From assembly GCA_030141605.1 (NCBI GenBank), contig JAQGDQ010000413.1:68501-132500 (forward strand): a stretch of 64,000 bases of DNA, read 5' to 3'. The stretch comes from Tubiluchus corallicola. Taxonomy: Eukaryota; Priapulida; Priapulimorpha; Priapulimorphida; Tubiluchidae. The notes under the pieces were generated by a model. It made no database searches. It saw only the letters and a list, made by a program, of their open reading frames with translations, and was not told the origin of the DNA. Shown here piece after piece: positions 1-15,977 of the stretch; the stretch's first letter is position 1, and each line of letters opens with the position of its first letter. Made by a program: the position numbers and the translations under genes.

Positions 1-730
1 TTCATTCTTGAGAATGCGGTTGATGGTGATGTTGATGTTGATATGAATGTTCATGCAAATGTTGATGTTAATGTTAGTGTTGGTGGTGATGGTGGTGGTG
101 GTGATGATGATGATGATGATGATGCTGGTGCTGCTGCTGCTGCTGCTGATGATGATGATAAAGATGATGATGATGATGAAGATAATGAAGATGATGATGA
201 TGTTGATTGTGATGATGAAGATGATGATGATGACGATGATGATGATGATGATGATGATAAAGATGATGAAGATGATGATGATGGTGTTGAACGTGATGTA
301 TATGTCGATGTGGAGTCGAAGCAAATGTTGTTGATATTAAATTGATTCGGATGTTTATGTAATGTCAATGCAGATGATGGTCTTGATACTGAGCCGATGT
401 GGATGCTGATGTGGATGTTGATAATAACACTGATGTTGATGTTAATGTTGATATTCGTTTTGGTGTTGATGTTGACATTGACGTTGATGCTGATGCTGAT
501 TTTACGCCAAAATTGATGCTATGTCGATGTTGATGAAGCCATTCATGTGTGGCGGTGGCGATGCACACGTTGGTCTTGACAGTGAATTGATGTGGATGTA
601 AGACGTTGATGGGACTGTTGATGTTGACATTAATGCAAATGACACATCAGTGCTAATGTTAATGTCAGTGTCAATGCCAATGTCAATATTAAAGTCAACT
701 ACAACGTAAATGCTAATATTAATAATGGCA
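1..730. repeat. Degenerate (GAT)n / (GATGTT)n simple-sequence block
   Basis: About 730 bases of trinucleotide- and hexanucleotide-based sequence: near-perfect GAT runs at 98-290, a short CTG run at 125-148, and decayed gatgttgatgtt-type units beyond. Poly-Asp, poly-Met and poly-Ser frames on both strands are products of the repeat and not genes. The array may extend beyond the left edge. Confidence 0.9.
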
Positions 731-1589
731 CAAAGTTCATTGTTATGTTATTGTCGTATTTGCATAGGAACTCAAATTGACATCTCTTGGCTTTGCTGCA
801 GCTTTTAATTCACAGTTTAATTTATGTATTTTTTCAAAGATGTGTGATAAGAAAAAGGACAAACTGCATCTTTTCATGCAACTGAGTCAGCAGGTAATAC
901 ATTATCTTCTCAGCTTCTCATATATTTACGCTATTTTAAACTTTCACACAGCAAAAATTGTGAGACTTCCACAAATTTTGGAATTTAAATAAAATTATGA
1001 TTATCTTTCACCTTTGGTTGCTTGGCATAAATAAATTCTCTAACTACATCTAGGAGATTGTTTAATAATTTCTTGTTGTCGGTTAGAGGCTCAACATAAT
1101 TATGCGTGTTTAAGTTTAGCACCAATAGGAGGGCCAGCAGGAGGTCATAAAGCGTTTGCGACAAGTATAGGAAATCACCATAAATATTTTTATGTTCTTC
1201 TGAACAAACAAAGATGTGTTGAAGAAACACTATGGTCGTTATGGACCTTGCGAACATAGATACAATGTAAGATACAATGTAAGATACATAGATACTTGTA
1301 AGAACAATCCTTGCATAGCTAGGGATTTTTTCTTATTTTATTTTTAACTGTTCGTCGAAGAATTGGTGAACCGTATAGCTATAAATTTCTATGTGTTTTA
1401 ATTTGTGCCTCAGAGTATGTAAAGATTGCTCTCAATGTTTGGTAAATTTGGACGATTACAGAACACTGAGAAGTAGAAAAAACTGTTATCATAGATTAGC
1501 ATTTCCGGAACACCCAATATTTGTTACTCCTCATTCTTAGTCAATTTTGCTGTTTTGTCCGCTTCTTTCTCTCTCTCTCTCCCTCTCTC

Positions 1590-1630
<41 letters not shown>

Positions 1631-3289
1631 CTCTTAAATGATTGACAGAAAATCTAACGTAATCAAAACTAACGTAGCTACTAAACAACAATGTTTCTCT
1701 CTCTTCCCCTTCGTTGTTTTGAACAGTTATAACTCTTAATACTGTTCATCTTTCACCTGCACGTTAGTGTTATCGTCTTCTACTCACAATTAAGATTTAT
1801 AATAACTTTTCCAAAACATCATGTAACAGAATCTCAATCATCAAAACCTGGAAATGATGTGGCGTTAATTTTATTACTCTGTACACACAATCGAAAGCCA
1901 TAATTCGCTGCAAAGACCTTACAGACTCTGGCAGCTAGCTTCGTGTTTAACCCGCCCGTCTAATTGCCAACATAAATCAAAAGAGGTACAATGGCATAAA
2001 GGCGTAGACGCATGAAGTGCATACTGTATTGGGTGCGTGGTAGTCCAAAGTGTTCAACAAATTATCCATAATCCCCTAACATATTACCAACGCTCAGAAA
2101 GACGTTCCAGCTGCAAGAGAAAGAGTCCAAGTCGAGAAAGCCAACAGGTACAAAGAGTTGCTGTCGGTGGTCGTAGTCCTTGGTTACACGAGGGTCATAA
2201 ATCATTGGTGAATAAGTTGAAGTTAGCGACAAGGGACAAGGATACTGAATGGCACTACATGCGCCCTATTGAGACAGATCAGACTTCTTTGTGGAGACAT
2301 GTAGAAAGTACGAGAAACGACGAAACGTGGCATTGTGCTGGCTACAAGACATTAATGGCTGAACCTCCTTCCCATCATCATAACTTTTCAGATAATGGAG
2401 AAACTGAACTGGAAGAAACAGAAGATCATATACTAAAAACGTTTAGTAACCGTAAACTGTGACGGGGAAAAAGATCAAGGAAAATTCGAATTCTCGTGAA
2501 CTGAGGAAGGATACACAAGCAGATCAAATTAGTATTAGCTCAAGTCTTGCAAATTGCCAACTTTCAAACCTGCAAATCCTTCCACACCTGTAAAATGTCA
2601 TATCTGGCCAAACAGTTTCAGAGGAACCAATAATAAAAACTTCGTTTACGATGTGAAACAAGTTCAGTTCTTTTAATGTATTTAGTCCGGGATGGTACTG
2701 TTCTGTAGAAGTTGACGAGGTAATCTAAAAAAAAGTTTATTTGTCATGATTACTACCAAAAGGTTGAATTTTTGTACAACATGAAATTACAAAAAAAATT
2801 AAAAGAATAAGCACGGTAGAACATACAGCAACAAGTACTATTACACTGTTAGATGATACACTAACGAAATAAATTAAAAAGAGTCAAAACTTAAGTTTGG
2901 AAACTAAATAAACCATATGGGGTAAAACTGTTCTTGAATCTCTCTGTTCTGCATCTAGGTAAGGGGTATCTCAGATGGTGGCGAGTACTATATCTGTGAG
3001 TGTAGGCATTTGACAATAGAGTGTGGATTTTATTGTTAATCTCAACTTGTATTTAAATACTTGCAATTATAGATAAATGTTAGAAAGGTAAGAATTGAAG
3101 GCGATTAATCCAAGACCCATCTGAAACACATTAACTGAAGCAGCTTTCGCAATATAGTCCGCAGACAAAATCTAAATTACAAGACGCTTAAAGCCATGAA
3201 ACAGATCGAATAATCAGGAGTTTGTATACTGTTCAAGTCACAAACAATTTCTTATGCATCTTCGACCATCATCAGAAGTATTGTCTAAA
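731..3289. other. Gene-poor interval with (CT)n microsatellite
   Basis: Mostly unique AT-rich sequence. A (CT)n tract lies at 1567-1627. Apart from the unassigned open frame at 2037-2462 nothing recognisable is present. Confidence 0.6.
2037..2462 (+). CDS. Unassigned open reading frame, possible relic
   Basis: A 141-codon frame of ordinary amino-acid composition, unusual here because almost every other long frame is simple repeat. It is read from a GTG-like codon with no clear ATG context. It begins VVQSVQQIIHNP, includes GGRSPWLHEGHKSLVNKLK, and ends in an acidic segment. I recognise no domain. It could be a decayed transposon frame, an exon of an unknown gene, or chance. Splice sites flanking it are not convincing. 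Confidence 0.2.
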   Translation: MVVQSVQQIIHNPLTYYQRSERRSSCKRKSPSRESQQVQRVAVGGRSPWLHEGHKSLVNKLKLATRDKDTEWHYMRPIETDQTSLWRHVESTRNDETWHCAGYKTLMAEPPSHHHNFSDNGETELEETEDHILKTFSNRKL

Positions 3290-3700
3290 TATATATATAA
3301 TATATAATAATCTTTATTTGTGCCTTAAAATACATTGATAATCACTGATAAAACTTTACAGAGATAATCAATCAGTGTTAGTTAATAAAAACTTACACTG
3401 CTAAAGGCAAATGCGTCAGTGCAATCTAAACTACTGTGCAGTAATGGAAAGTAACGACGAATAAAATCAAACATATTTACAGCTATGCACAAAAAAATAA
3501 AAAACTATGATTTAATTAATATGGCCGTGGATATATAAATTCTGAATTAGTGTGTACGTTGTCGTACTGGTGTGATGGTATTTCATATCTGGTTAATATT
3601 AGTGATTTTAATTTTGTTTTAAATGCTGATAGGGACTTGATTTGTTTAACCTGTAATGGTAGAGAATTCCAAAGTAGAATTGCTTGTTTAGTTACTAAAG
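3290..3700 (-). mobile_element. LINE 3' end, family B (RT C-terminus plus 3' UTR)
   Basis: On the minus strand, about 3700 to 3516 encodes LLWNSLPLQVKQIKSLSAF and ends with TAA at 3516-3518. The LWNSLP...SLxxFKxxLK pattern is the extreme C-terminus seen in CR1/L2/jockey-like non-LTR retrotransposons. A 3' UTR follows, ending in AATAAAGATTATTATATAT, a short (TA)n tail. A 5'-truncated copy in the opposite orientation lies at 47687-47995. It is clearly a truncated dead copy. Confidence 0.75.
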
Positions 3701-7694
<3,994 letters not shown>

Positions 7695-7958
7695 GCAACT
7701 AAGTCAATTGTAGACATAGGAATTTCGAATGTGTTTTAGTAACTCATATGTGACTTAGGTAAGTCAAATGTAGACATAGGACATTTGACTTGACATGTGT
7801 CTACATTTGACTTACCAAAAACGCTTAAGATTTCTTGAAAACCATTGTTAACACATTTGAACTGCCTAAGTCCACATTTGAGTTACTAAGACACATTTGA
7901 ATTACCTAAATCTACATTTGACTTAACGTAGGTCTACATTTGACGTGTAAAACCTATA
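7695..7958 (-). mobile_element. 20-bp-unit inverted-repeat element, copy 1 (one end decayed)
   Basis: A chain of about 20-bp units around CAAATGT(A/G)GA, in one orientation at the left and the opposite orientation at the right. It ends at 7958 with ...tgacgtgtaaaacctata. The interior includes acgcttaagatttcttgaaaacc, shared in reverse complement with the copy at 63649. The matching left terminus is not visible. Confidence 0.7.
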
Positions 7959-9098
7959 TTAACTTTTTTAACATTAACTACTGTATCACCGATTCATTAA
8001 ATATTTTTGTTAACTTTTGCTTTGATCAACGAACCCTCAAAATGATTCAACATTTTAAGAAAACCTTTGTACTTAATGGTTGCTGAAGATTAAAACTGAT
8101 ACAACTGAATAAAAGACGGATTAAATGTGCAAGTAAATAACTTGTTACACAACGCAGGTCAACAACCAAATTACCCATCCACATAATAAGTGTAATGGAC
8201 TTACATGAAAACCACGTTCATAATTATAAAAACTAGTATTTTTACAGTGTCAGGTATTCATGTACATAACCTACTTAACAACGGTTAACTCCATGTATAG
8301 CGCGGATAAACACGCACTAAATGACATTTAAAAAGATGTTCGACTAGAAACAAGTGTGGTTATCGTACAAAAATCTACCATTATAATATTAGCTTCAGGG
8401 CAAAAAAGCAACGAGGCGCCAAGGCTAGCGTTAATAACGACCATGTTTTTCACCGTTCCTGAGTTCCGTACAGGGTAATGTTAATGTGATATGACACGAC
8501 TTGTCCAAACTGATAGCAGATGAAGAATGGCATGTAACTTATATAACATTTTAGAGATATTTAGTTCATAAAAACTTGTCTGGGGTAAAATTTCTTCAGG
8601 AAAAGAAAACTACAAGGTTGTTAACAAGAGAAGTTCATGACCAAAATCCTATTGAGTATAGTGCACGCAATGGGCGTGTGTGTGATCAAGTGTAAGGCTG
8701 AACTCGCATACGTAAATACATATCTGTACGCATAAATGCACGTGTACTTAACTCATATCTACAGAAATTCAGCGGAAGTTTTAAAAGTTTCTATGACATC
8801 TAAATGTTAAACACACCCACATTTGTCACTAAATGATTGTCTTGATAATGAAACCATTTCAGATGTTTAGTTTAAACATAATTTATTTAGGATTGGATCA
8901 GACAGTTTGTACAACATGATTTAGGATCCTCACCACAACAGACTTTATACACTATTTACAAGAACATTTACAGTAAGAGTAGACTATGACTACACAACCT
9001 GACAGGTTTTACTACAGGGATACATTAGTAGAAAATGACGGTTAGAAAGTATTAATGTACGATTATTTAAGACTGATGCATTTTACATCAGATAGAAA
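7959..9098. other. Interval without recognised features
   Basis: AT-rich unique sequence with no gene or repeat that I can name. The last 150 bases are probably the 3' UTR of the LINE relic that follows on the minus strand. Confidence 0.45.
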
Positions 9099-9624
9099 CT
9101 ACTGGAAGCGTTTAGTACGTAATATAAAGTCATGTATGCATTGGAATATTTTACAGTTAGCAACATAGTTAAATTCATCTTTTCCGAATAATAACAACTT
9201 CAACAGATCATTATTTCCTAAGGCAGCTATATTAAGGTTTTCGGGCAGAAGTATTTCATTTAGTTTATCAAACATAACTATCCTAGCTAGTTGATACAAT
9301 GGGCAGTGCAACAAAGTGTTCAACAGACTCAAATCGAAATCCACAGTTACAATTCGGCAATATTGGATGACCGTTGTGTTTCGGATGTATCAGGCAACAC
9401 AAAACTGAAAAGGTACTTTTGAAAGCACCTTTACGGAGAGTTGCACATGAATAAAGTATATAAGTGTTTAGTCTGTTTTCGATAGATAGTGTTCGTGATT
9501 TATGCCTTCTTATATATATATAGTGACCGTATATCATCATTAACTGGTTTCTCATTTTCTTAAAAATACTGTAGCGAATCCGGGTTCCATTCCAGGCGGC
9601 AATTTCGGATCCCTCTTCTGACAC
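9099..9624 (-). pseudogene. Non-LTR retrotransposon relic, C-terminal zinc-finger-like end (family D)
   Basis: Two minus-strand frames overlap around 9283-9344. The upstream one ends in ILPNCNCGFRFESVEHFV and the downstream one continues LLHCPLYQLARIVMFDKL. Together they show the CxCG...E..H....CPLY...R pattern found after the reverse transcriptase of many LINEs. The switch of frame indicates a single-base indel. The second frame then runs through LGNNDLLKLLLFGKDEF to a stop at 9099. The element is dead: it is frameshifted and lacks the RT core. Confidence 0.7.
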
Positions 9625-11012
9625 CAGTGTAACGGATCCCGGGTTCCTGCGCGGGTCCGTCTCAGGATGTATAGAGCGGCATACAAGTTATGAAATACTT
9701 TACAGCAGACGAGAAAAGTAAAAAGAATACGAATGTAAAATAAACTTTAATGCACAACCAGTAGCTCCATGCCATGTGAACAGAGTTTTGTATAAAAATC
9801 AGCAAACCTACAGCATTCACATTTACAGACAGAAAGGCCAGGTTAGAATCGTCAAATTACAGCGTGCATTCTGTTTTATACAGGTACATTTGCATTACTG
9901 GGCTTCTCGACCATACCCATTACTAACATTAGGGAGTTGGTCAAAATCTGCCTTCGTAACAATACTTATAAACAGTTTTCTATGTAATTGTTAATTGTTT
10001 AAAGAATTTTAATTTTATTTTTTTATTTCTTAAAGGCAACTGTTGGACAAATAATCAACCGGAACAGTATACGCGTATCTAGCTCAGGTATGAAAAATGC
10101 CTGTCACTTTTTTATATGATTTTAAATCACTTAGGAAATTTTCGTTGCAAGTATGTTTTTAATACAACAAAGGCATTCTAATTAAGTCATAATTATTTCA
10201 AATAAATTTTTATAATTTTATCTTGTGCGCCGATTGCACGTGTTTAAAAATGAAATGTAATGGTTCGCCATTTTCTTGAAGTTAAGGTCCCTTTTGGTGT
10301 TCAGTTTCGCAAATGCACATATTTCAATGGATACACATGATTAGAACCCAGCGTTCTTTAATAAACTAATTATGTTTAATGGTCGATTTCTGACGAATGT
10401 CGAATGCAAATTCAGAGCTCTAACAAATCCAAAGCTCAATTATGCAAGTATATGGCCGGTAAAATGGTAATAAAATTAGAGTCATTGGCTATTAATATTG
10501 TTATACGCTAAAATGCACCAAGCAACATATGGCTGCCAATAAAACTAGTCGGTTATTGCCGAATTTTTTATTCAGAGATACAATAGCTGGTATTGTACTG
10601 ACGTCAAAATGCACTTTGACTTATCCGCGTTCGGCAAAAAATATGAGCCGAAACGAAAGCAGGAGAATGACGAATTTTGATCACAGTTTTGCAAACAAGC
10701 TTGGCAACAATGTTATCGAAAGTTTTATTTGCGGAAAACATCTGCGTTGTTAAGATTAGGAGGTAAATTTATAGCCAGATCTGTTTGGTCAACTTGGCAG
10801 GGCAAATTGGTGGCACAATACCGAAGAATCAAACACCATCTGTAATCAAACACGTAAATCCGTGCCATAGTCGAGAGATTTATGGGGATTATCCGACTTT
10901 AATTAAGGAAAAATTAAGCAGATTATAGGCACACAGATAAGGGTTTTCGTGGGCGGAGAAGATAAATAATCTACAAAGATCCCAATAAATTACCAAAAAA
11001 TATTTATTATTT
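9625..11012. other. Interval without recognised features
   Basis: Unique AT-rich sequence. 9625-9720 may still belong to the LINE relic. Short open frames (9776-9994, 10529-10753) have no recognisable similarity. Confidence 0.45.
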
Positions 11013-11677
11013 TATAGGTTTTACACGTCAAACATAGACACAGGAAAGTTCAAATGTGAGTTAGGTAAGTCAAATGTAGACATAGGAATTTCGAATGTGT
11101 TTTGGTAACTCAAATGTGACTTAGGTAAGTCAAATGTAGACATAGGAATTTCGAATGCGTTTTGGTAACTCAAATCTGACTTAGGTAAGTCAAATGTTGA
11201 CATAGAAATTTCGAATGTGTTTTGGTAACTCAAATGTGACTTAGGTAAGTCAAATGTAGACATAGGAATTTCGAATGTGTTTTGGTAACTCAAATGTGAC
11301 TTAGGTAAGTCAAACGTAGACATAGAAATTTCGAATGTGCTTTGGTAACTCAAATGTGACTTAGGTAAGTCAAACGTAGACATAGAAATTTCGAATGTGT
11401 TTTGGTAACTCAAATGTGACTTAGGTAAGTCAAACGTAGACATAGAAATTTCGAATGTGTTTTGGTAACTCAAATGTGACTTAGGTAAGTCAAATGTAGA
11501 CATAGAAATTTCGAATGTGTTTTGGTACTCAAATGTGACTTAGGTAAGTCAAATGTAGACTTAGAAATTTCGAATGTGTTTTGGTAACTCAAATGTGAAC
11601 ACATGGATAACACATTTGAATTACCTAAATCTACATTTGACTTAACGTAGGTCTATATTTGACATGTAAAACCTATA
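11013..11677. mobile_element. 20-bp-unit inverted-repeat element, copy 2, with internal 60-bp minisatellite
   Basis: Bounded by inverted termini: tataggttttacacgtcaaa at the left and tttgacatgtaaaacctata at the right. Between them are about nine copies of a 60-bp unit, which itself consists of three related 20-bp subunits built on TCAAATGTGACTTAGG, TCAAATGTAGACATAGG and TTTCGAATGTGTTTTGG. The right arm carries the same units in inverted orientation. Because 60 is divisible by three, the minus strand gives a 160-codon frame repeating FDLPKSHLSYQNTFEISMST; I regard this as a by-product. There is no transposase. It is a non-autonomous foldback or MITE-like element. Confidence 0.8.
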
Positions 11678-12183
11678 TTACCATATTTTAATAGTGCAGG
11701 TTGATCTGAATGTCTTAAGAACGCCAGGTAGGCCTACTGATTCGAAAAATGGTCTCCTAACAAGTTTCTCAAACAAAAGAATTGGATCTCCTTTATCTTG
11801 AGTACAGTTTTAACTTAAAAGAACCCGGATGTTGGTCACAAGTTACACAAACGGATATTGCAAGGCTATTATCTACTTGTTTTTCGGTTAACAATTTAAT
11901 ATGGGAACGACTTTACTAAACGTTGTGCGCATTGTGAAATATAATTAAATTCCGAAGTTTCACTTTGGTTAAAGTTTGCAGTGGCCGTTGGTGTAGGATG
12001 AAGAAATTAGATGTACTTGGATGAGTTCTTCGCTGCGCTGAAACTCATGTGTGTATGCATTACAAGACAATTGAAACGTTTGAAATTTTAATATCTTGAG
12101 CTAACGTTTGAAATCTTACAGCTAACGTATGTTCGAGCCGGTTCGTTTTAATTTAAGTTAGGCCAGTTAAATTAGCTGGATAA
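11678..12183. other. Interval without recognised features
   Basis: AT-rich unique sequence between the inverted-repeat element and the (TATGTG)n array. Nothing recognisable is present. Confidence 0.5.
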
Positions 12184-12248
12184 ATATTTATGTATATGTA
12201 TGTGTATGTGTATGCGTATGCGTATGCGTATGCGTATGCGTATGCGTA

Positions 12249-12331
<83 letters not shown>

Positions 12332-12445
12332 ATATGTATATGTTGTATATGTGCATGCATATGTATATGTATATGAATAAGTATATGTATACGTATAAGT
12401 ATGTGTATGTGTATATGTACTATATATATATATATATATATACAT
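12184..12445. repeat. Compound (TATGTG)n/(TATGCG)n/(TATATG)n microsatellite
   Basis: Hexanucleotide blocks follow one another: tatgcg units at about 12210-12250, tatgtg units at about 12250-12325, then decaying tatatg, ending in (TA)n at 12420-12442. Neighbouring blocks differ by single bases, so block-wise spread of variants is the likely history. Confidence 0.95.
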
Positions 12446-13074
12446 ACATATAGTACACACGTTACTTCAAAGTGTACGCCAATTGGGAGAGCGCAGTTTA
12501 TAACAGTTTTCTAAAGCATCTGAGCTTTATGATTCATTTATGGAACATGGTAGGTTAAACCGTCTTGGTCAGCTATTAAACTATGAATTAACTAAGAATT
12601 AGTTATTAAAATTAAGGCACTATACCTTGATCAACTTGAGTGTAGTGTCCTTAAAACTGTTTAAGTATTATTGACAGATGTTCGTTTACTGTACCCTGAC
12701 GTGTATAGACAAAGTACCATGGACGTATTTCAGTAGAAGAAATTACACAGAGCTGACATCAACGCATTGAAAATTCAACAAGAACACCCGAAACAAATGG
12801 CGTTTATGTCACGTTTGCTGACAGAAAAAATGGATTACTTCTCGCTTAGTGTTAGTTTACTGTCACGAGGACAATATAAAACATTCATTATGTTACGTCT
12901 CAGGTATTTGACCTTGGGTATTAAGCAATTAATAGTAGGTTAGTTAATACAATAGCATATGACATAATGACAAGGATAATGACATAAGTTACGTGCCAAT
13001 TTGCACAAACGGAAAAACCCATTTATGTCTTGTAGAAAACAAAAAGAAGATGTAAGAATTATTCTGTAACAAGA
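12446..13074. other. Interval without recognised features
   Basis: AT-rich unique sequence. No gene or repeat recognised. Confidence 0.5.
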
Positions 13075-13396
13075 TGTATGATGCTCAACATAGCGCAATC
13101 TATTATCTTTCTTCCTACCATTTCCACTAACATATCCTTCTACTCTTCCTGTGTGATCTAACCTTTCTCCCAGTTCCGTTTTGTTCACTCATCCATTCTT
13201 TTTTTATCGGGTTCACATGACAGTGGGCTTATACAAGCCTTTGCTTCTCTAGCCCACTGCAGTACAATTATTCTTTTATGATAACGATAGTGTATGAAAC
13301 ACAACAATTTATTACAGTATGATGTAATAATTTTGATGTCACTGTGTGCTTTATATTGTACTGAATGTGATAATAATAATAAAACAAAATAAAAAA
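13075..13396 (+). mobile_element. LINE family A, 5'-truncated 3' UTR copy
   Basis: This matches the 3' UTR of the LINE end at 60237-60745, from the caacatagcgcaatctatta stretch through atcgggttcacatgacagtg to the terminal gaatgtgataataataat. Only the 3' UTR is present, the usual outcome of truncated target-primed reverse transcription. Confidence 0.8.
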
Positions 13397-14385
13397 TATA
13401 CCATAGCAGGTTCGTACCTGTGAACTTTGAATGGGCGTAAGATTTCCCTTGCCTCTTAAGGTAAAAGATGCTCAGCAATAGCACCTTGAAAATTAATATT
13501 TATCTTTCATGATGTAAGATTAAAATTCTTCAAAGTACTATTATAAAATTCACAATATGAAGATGCGTTGCACGTATTGTTATATACAACAGTGCAATAT
13601 AGTACACCTAACACATGTCATTACAAATGCCCAAGGCTACTATAAACCGAAATTTTAAACTCGATTCCAGTTTTATAATCTAACCTTCATGCCTTAATGC
13701 AACATAGAGATATCCGTACATCCGTACACATCTTATCCATAAAAAAATCCAGAAGAATTCTAATCAACATTTTGACGTGCATACTGAATGATCAATCGCT
13801 CTTTAATTGACCGTGAAAATCTAATTTTCCAAGAGATTAAAAACTTGGGTCTGTTCGTTTACACATCTGCCAATAAACGAAACGAATTTGATACGCTCTC
13901 AAATTAGCAATTTTTTCTGGGAACTAATGGGAGCATATTTCCGTCCTAATTCAGCATGACAAGGTAATACACTAATGCAGGTGTGCTGACAGTCAAGTTA
14001 CATTAATTTTTCATTTTTTTTATTTCACTGAACGCAACTCCCCGTCAGTACTGCAATTTAAATATTAAACAGAATTGGCATAACTATAAAAATGCAATCA
14101 ACTGGTACTTAGGCGCCCTAGGCCATGAAATATGGTATAAGCTATGGGGTTTGTTGGCTTTTATTGTGTTCATCTAAATTTAATATAGCAGTTATTATGC
14201 AGAGTAGATACATTTTCAGGGATGTTGTGCACATGCAGCTTAAAATTAATATGTATTAGCTATGGTGATGAAGTGAAAAGTGAAGAATAATATCGAGAAG
14301 AGTTGAAAGGCGTAAGACTTGAGGAAACAGGTCTGAACATAGAGAATTATGAGAAAAAAATTGTATAGAAAGGAAGAAAGAAAGA
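13397..14385. other. Interval without recognised features
   Basis: AT-rich unique sequence with no recognised gene or repeat. Confidence 0.5.
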
Positions 14386-14516
<131 letters not shown>

Positions 14517-15075
14517 AGAGGAAGCAAGAGAGAGGGAAAGAGAGATTATAGATAACGGTGTAATAACGGTCACTATTATTCAAATATTTCTTAATCTTTG
14601 TGCTACTCACAGCCGTTTAAACATTGTACTTTCTTTATGGATACAACAGCATTTATTGCTGGTTTCAGCATCGCTATTGCAAAACATTTTGGCTTCAAAC
14701 AACAAACTCGATATCTCAAGTTTAGTAACGTGTTGCAATCAAAGCAAACAGCTGTTCCTTCCGTCTCAAGTTTTCACCATATTTTTCACCATATTCTTAT
14801 CTAACCAAACAAACAGGCTTCTGGATGTGGGAACACGTCAGAATGAGCCGTCGCCTGTTTTCCTACTTTAACTACAACAACGCCGCAAAGAGTTAAGTGT
14901 CAAGTCGTATAGAAACACAGACGCTGGCCATAACTCACTCCATGCTTGTAAAGTTGCTATGCAGGCTACGGATATCTTTTACATTGGAGTTTAGTGCTTT
15001 ACTAAAAAAGTAACTGGAGTAACTTTGTACGTTCCACGCAAGCAAAAACTTCAGAGTTATATATCATTGTATATA
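14517..15075. other. Interval without recognised features
   Basis: AT-rich unique sequence. Two overlapping short open frames at 14598-14871 have no family resemblance. Confidence 0.5.
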
Positions 15076-15378
15076 TTATATTATTATCTTTCTTCCTACC
15101 ATTTCCACTAACACATCCTTCTACCCTTCCTGTGTGATCTAACCTTACTCCCAGTTCTTTTTTTTGTTCACTCATCCATTCTTTTTTTATCGGGTTCACA
15201 TGACAGTGGGCTTATACTAGCCTTTGCTTCTCTAGCCCACTGCAGTACAATTGTTCTTCTATAATAACGATAGTGTATGAAACATAACAATTTAATATAG
15301 TATGACGTAATGTTTTTGATATCACTGCGTGCTTAATGTCATTATATTGTACTGAATGTGATAATAATAAGCTAAAAA
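15076..15378 (+). mobile_element. LINE family A, second 5'-truncated 3' UTR copy
   Basis: Same 3' UTR as at 13075 and 60430: it begins near ttattatctttcttcctacc, contains atcgggttcacatgacagtg, and ends in gaatgtgataataataa. Same orientation as the other two copies, and closer to the 60-kb copy in its tail. Confidence 0.8.
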
Positions 15379-15707
15379 ATGTGCGTGTACGTTCCTTTGA
15401 TACAGATGTAATTATGTAGTCTCAAAGAAAGTATTTCCACTGTGTACATTTCTGAACAAATCTGAACTAAATTTAACGAAATAAATTAGACGTCTAGGAA
15501 AGATAATTTTATTTGGATACTGTTTGTTTGGGATGTATATGCATCTTTGACAGCAGACACAAAACAGCCATATTTATTCATCATTTTCTCATTCGTTCTT
15601 GTTGCTGTATTAAATTACGAAAAAGAAACTTTTTGTATAAGATATTTCTTTGAGTCGGGATAGTTTTTCCTGTGTAGGAATGTATGAACTGATGCACATT
15701 TAGCATC
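15379..15707. other. Interval without recognised features
   Basis: AT-rich unique sequence between LINE and MITE insertions. Confidence 0.5.
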
Positions 15708-15715
15708 ACTTAGAA

Positions 15716-15977
15716 CAGTGGTTCCCAAACTTTCTCGGACCGTTACCCAAATCGGGAAACCCGGTCGTGTCCATTACCCCCCACCTAGTACTACTTCTCC
15801 AACTCAAAAAGTAAACACACAATGTTTGCTCGTGACATAAATAAATTTCCAGGTGTTGTTGTTGTATTGTTGCATTCCGAGCGAAGTTTTAAAAATTTTC
15901 AGAGGGGTGCCCGTTACCCCCCCAAAAAAAACATATTACCCCCGGGGGGTAATTTACCCCTACTTTGGGAACCACTG
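15716..15977. mobile_element. hAT-type MITE (262 bp) with 8-bp target duplication
   Basis: The left terminus CAGTGGTTCCCAAACTTTCT and the right terminus ...ctactttgggaaccactg are inverted repeats. The element is flanked by the identical octamer ACTTAGAA at 15708-15715 and 15978-15985. CAGTGGTT-type ends and 8-bp duplications are diagnostic of the hAT superfamily. The interior is C/G-run-rich (ttaccccccc, cccccggggggtaa) and encodes no transposase. The intact ends and target duplication suggest a fairly recent insertion that needed a transposase from elsewhere. Confidence 0.93.

Noticed and set aside
11021-11503. 160-codon frame with perfect 20-residue repeats (FDLPKSHLSYQNTFEI)
   Set aside because: The 60-bp DNA period is divisible by three, so one frame stays open by necessity. 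It sits inside an inverted-repeat element whose units also occur in DNA that is not open.
11040-11580. CRISPR-like regular array
   Set aside because: The 60-bp units are directly adjacent with no unique spacers, and the genome is eukaryotic.
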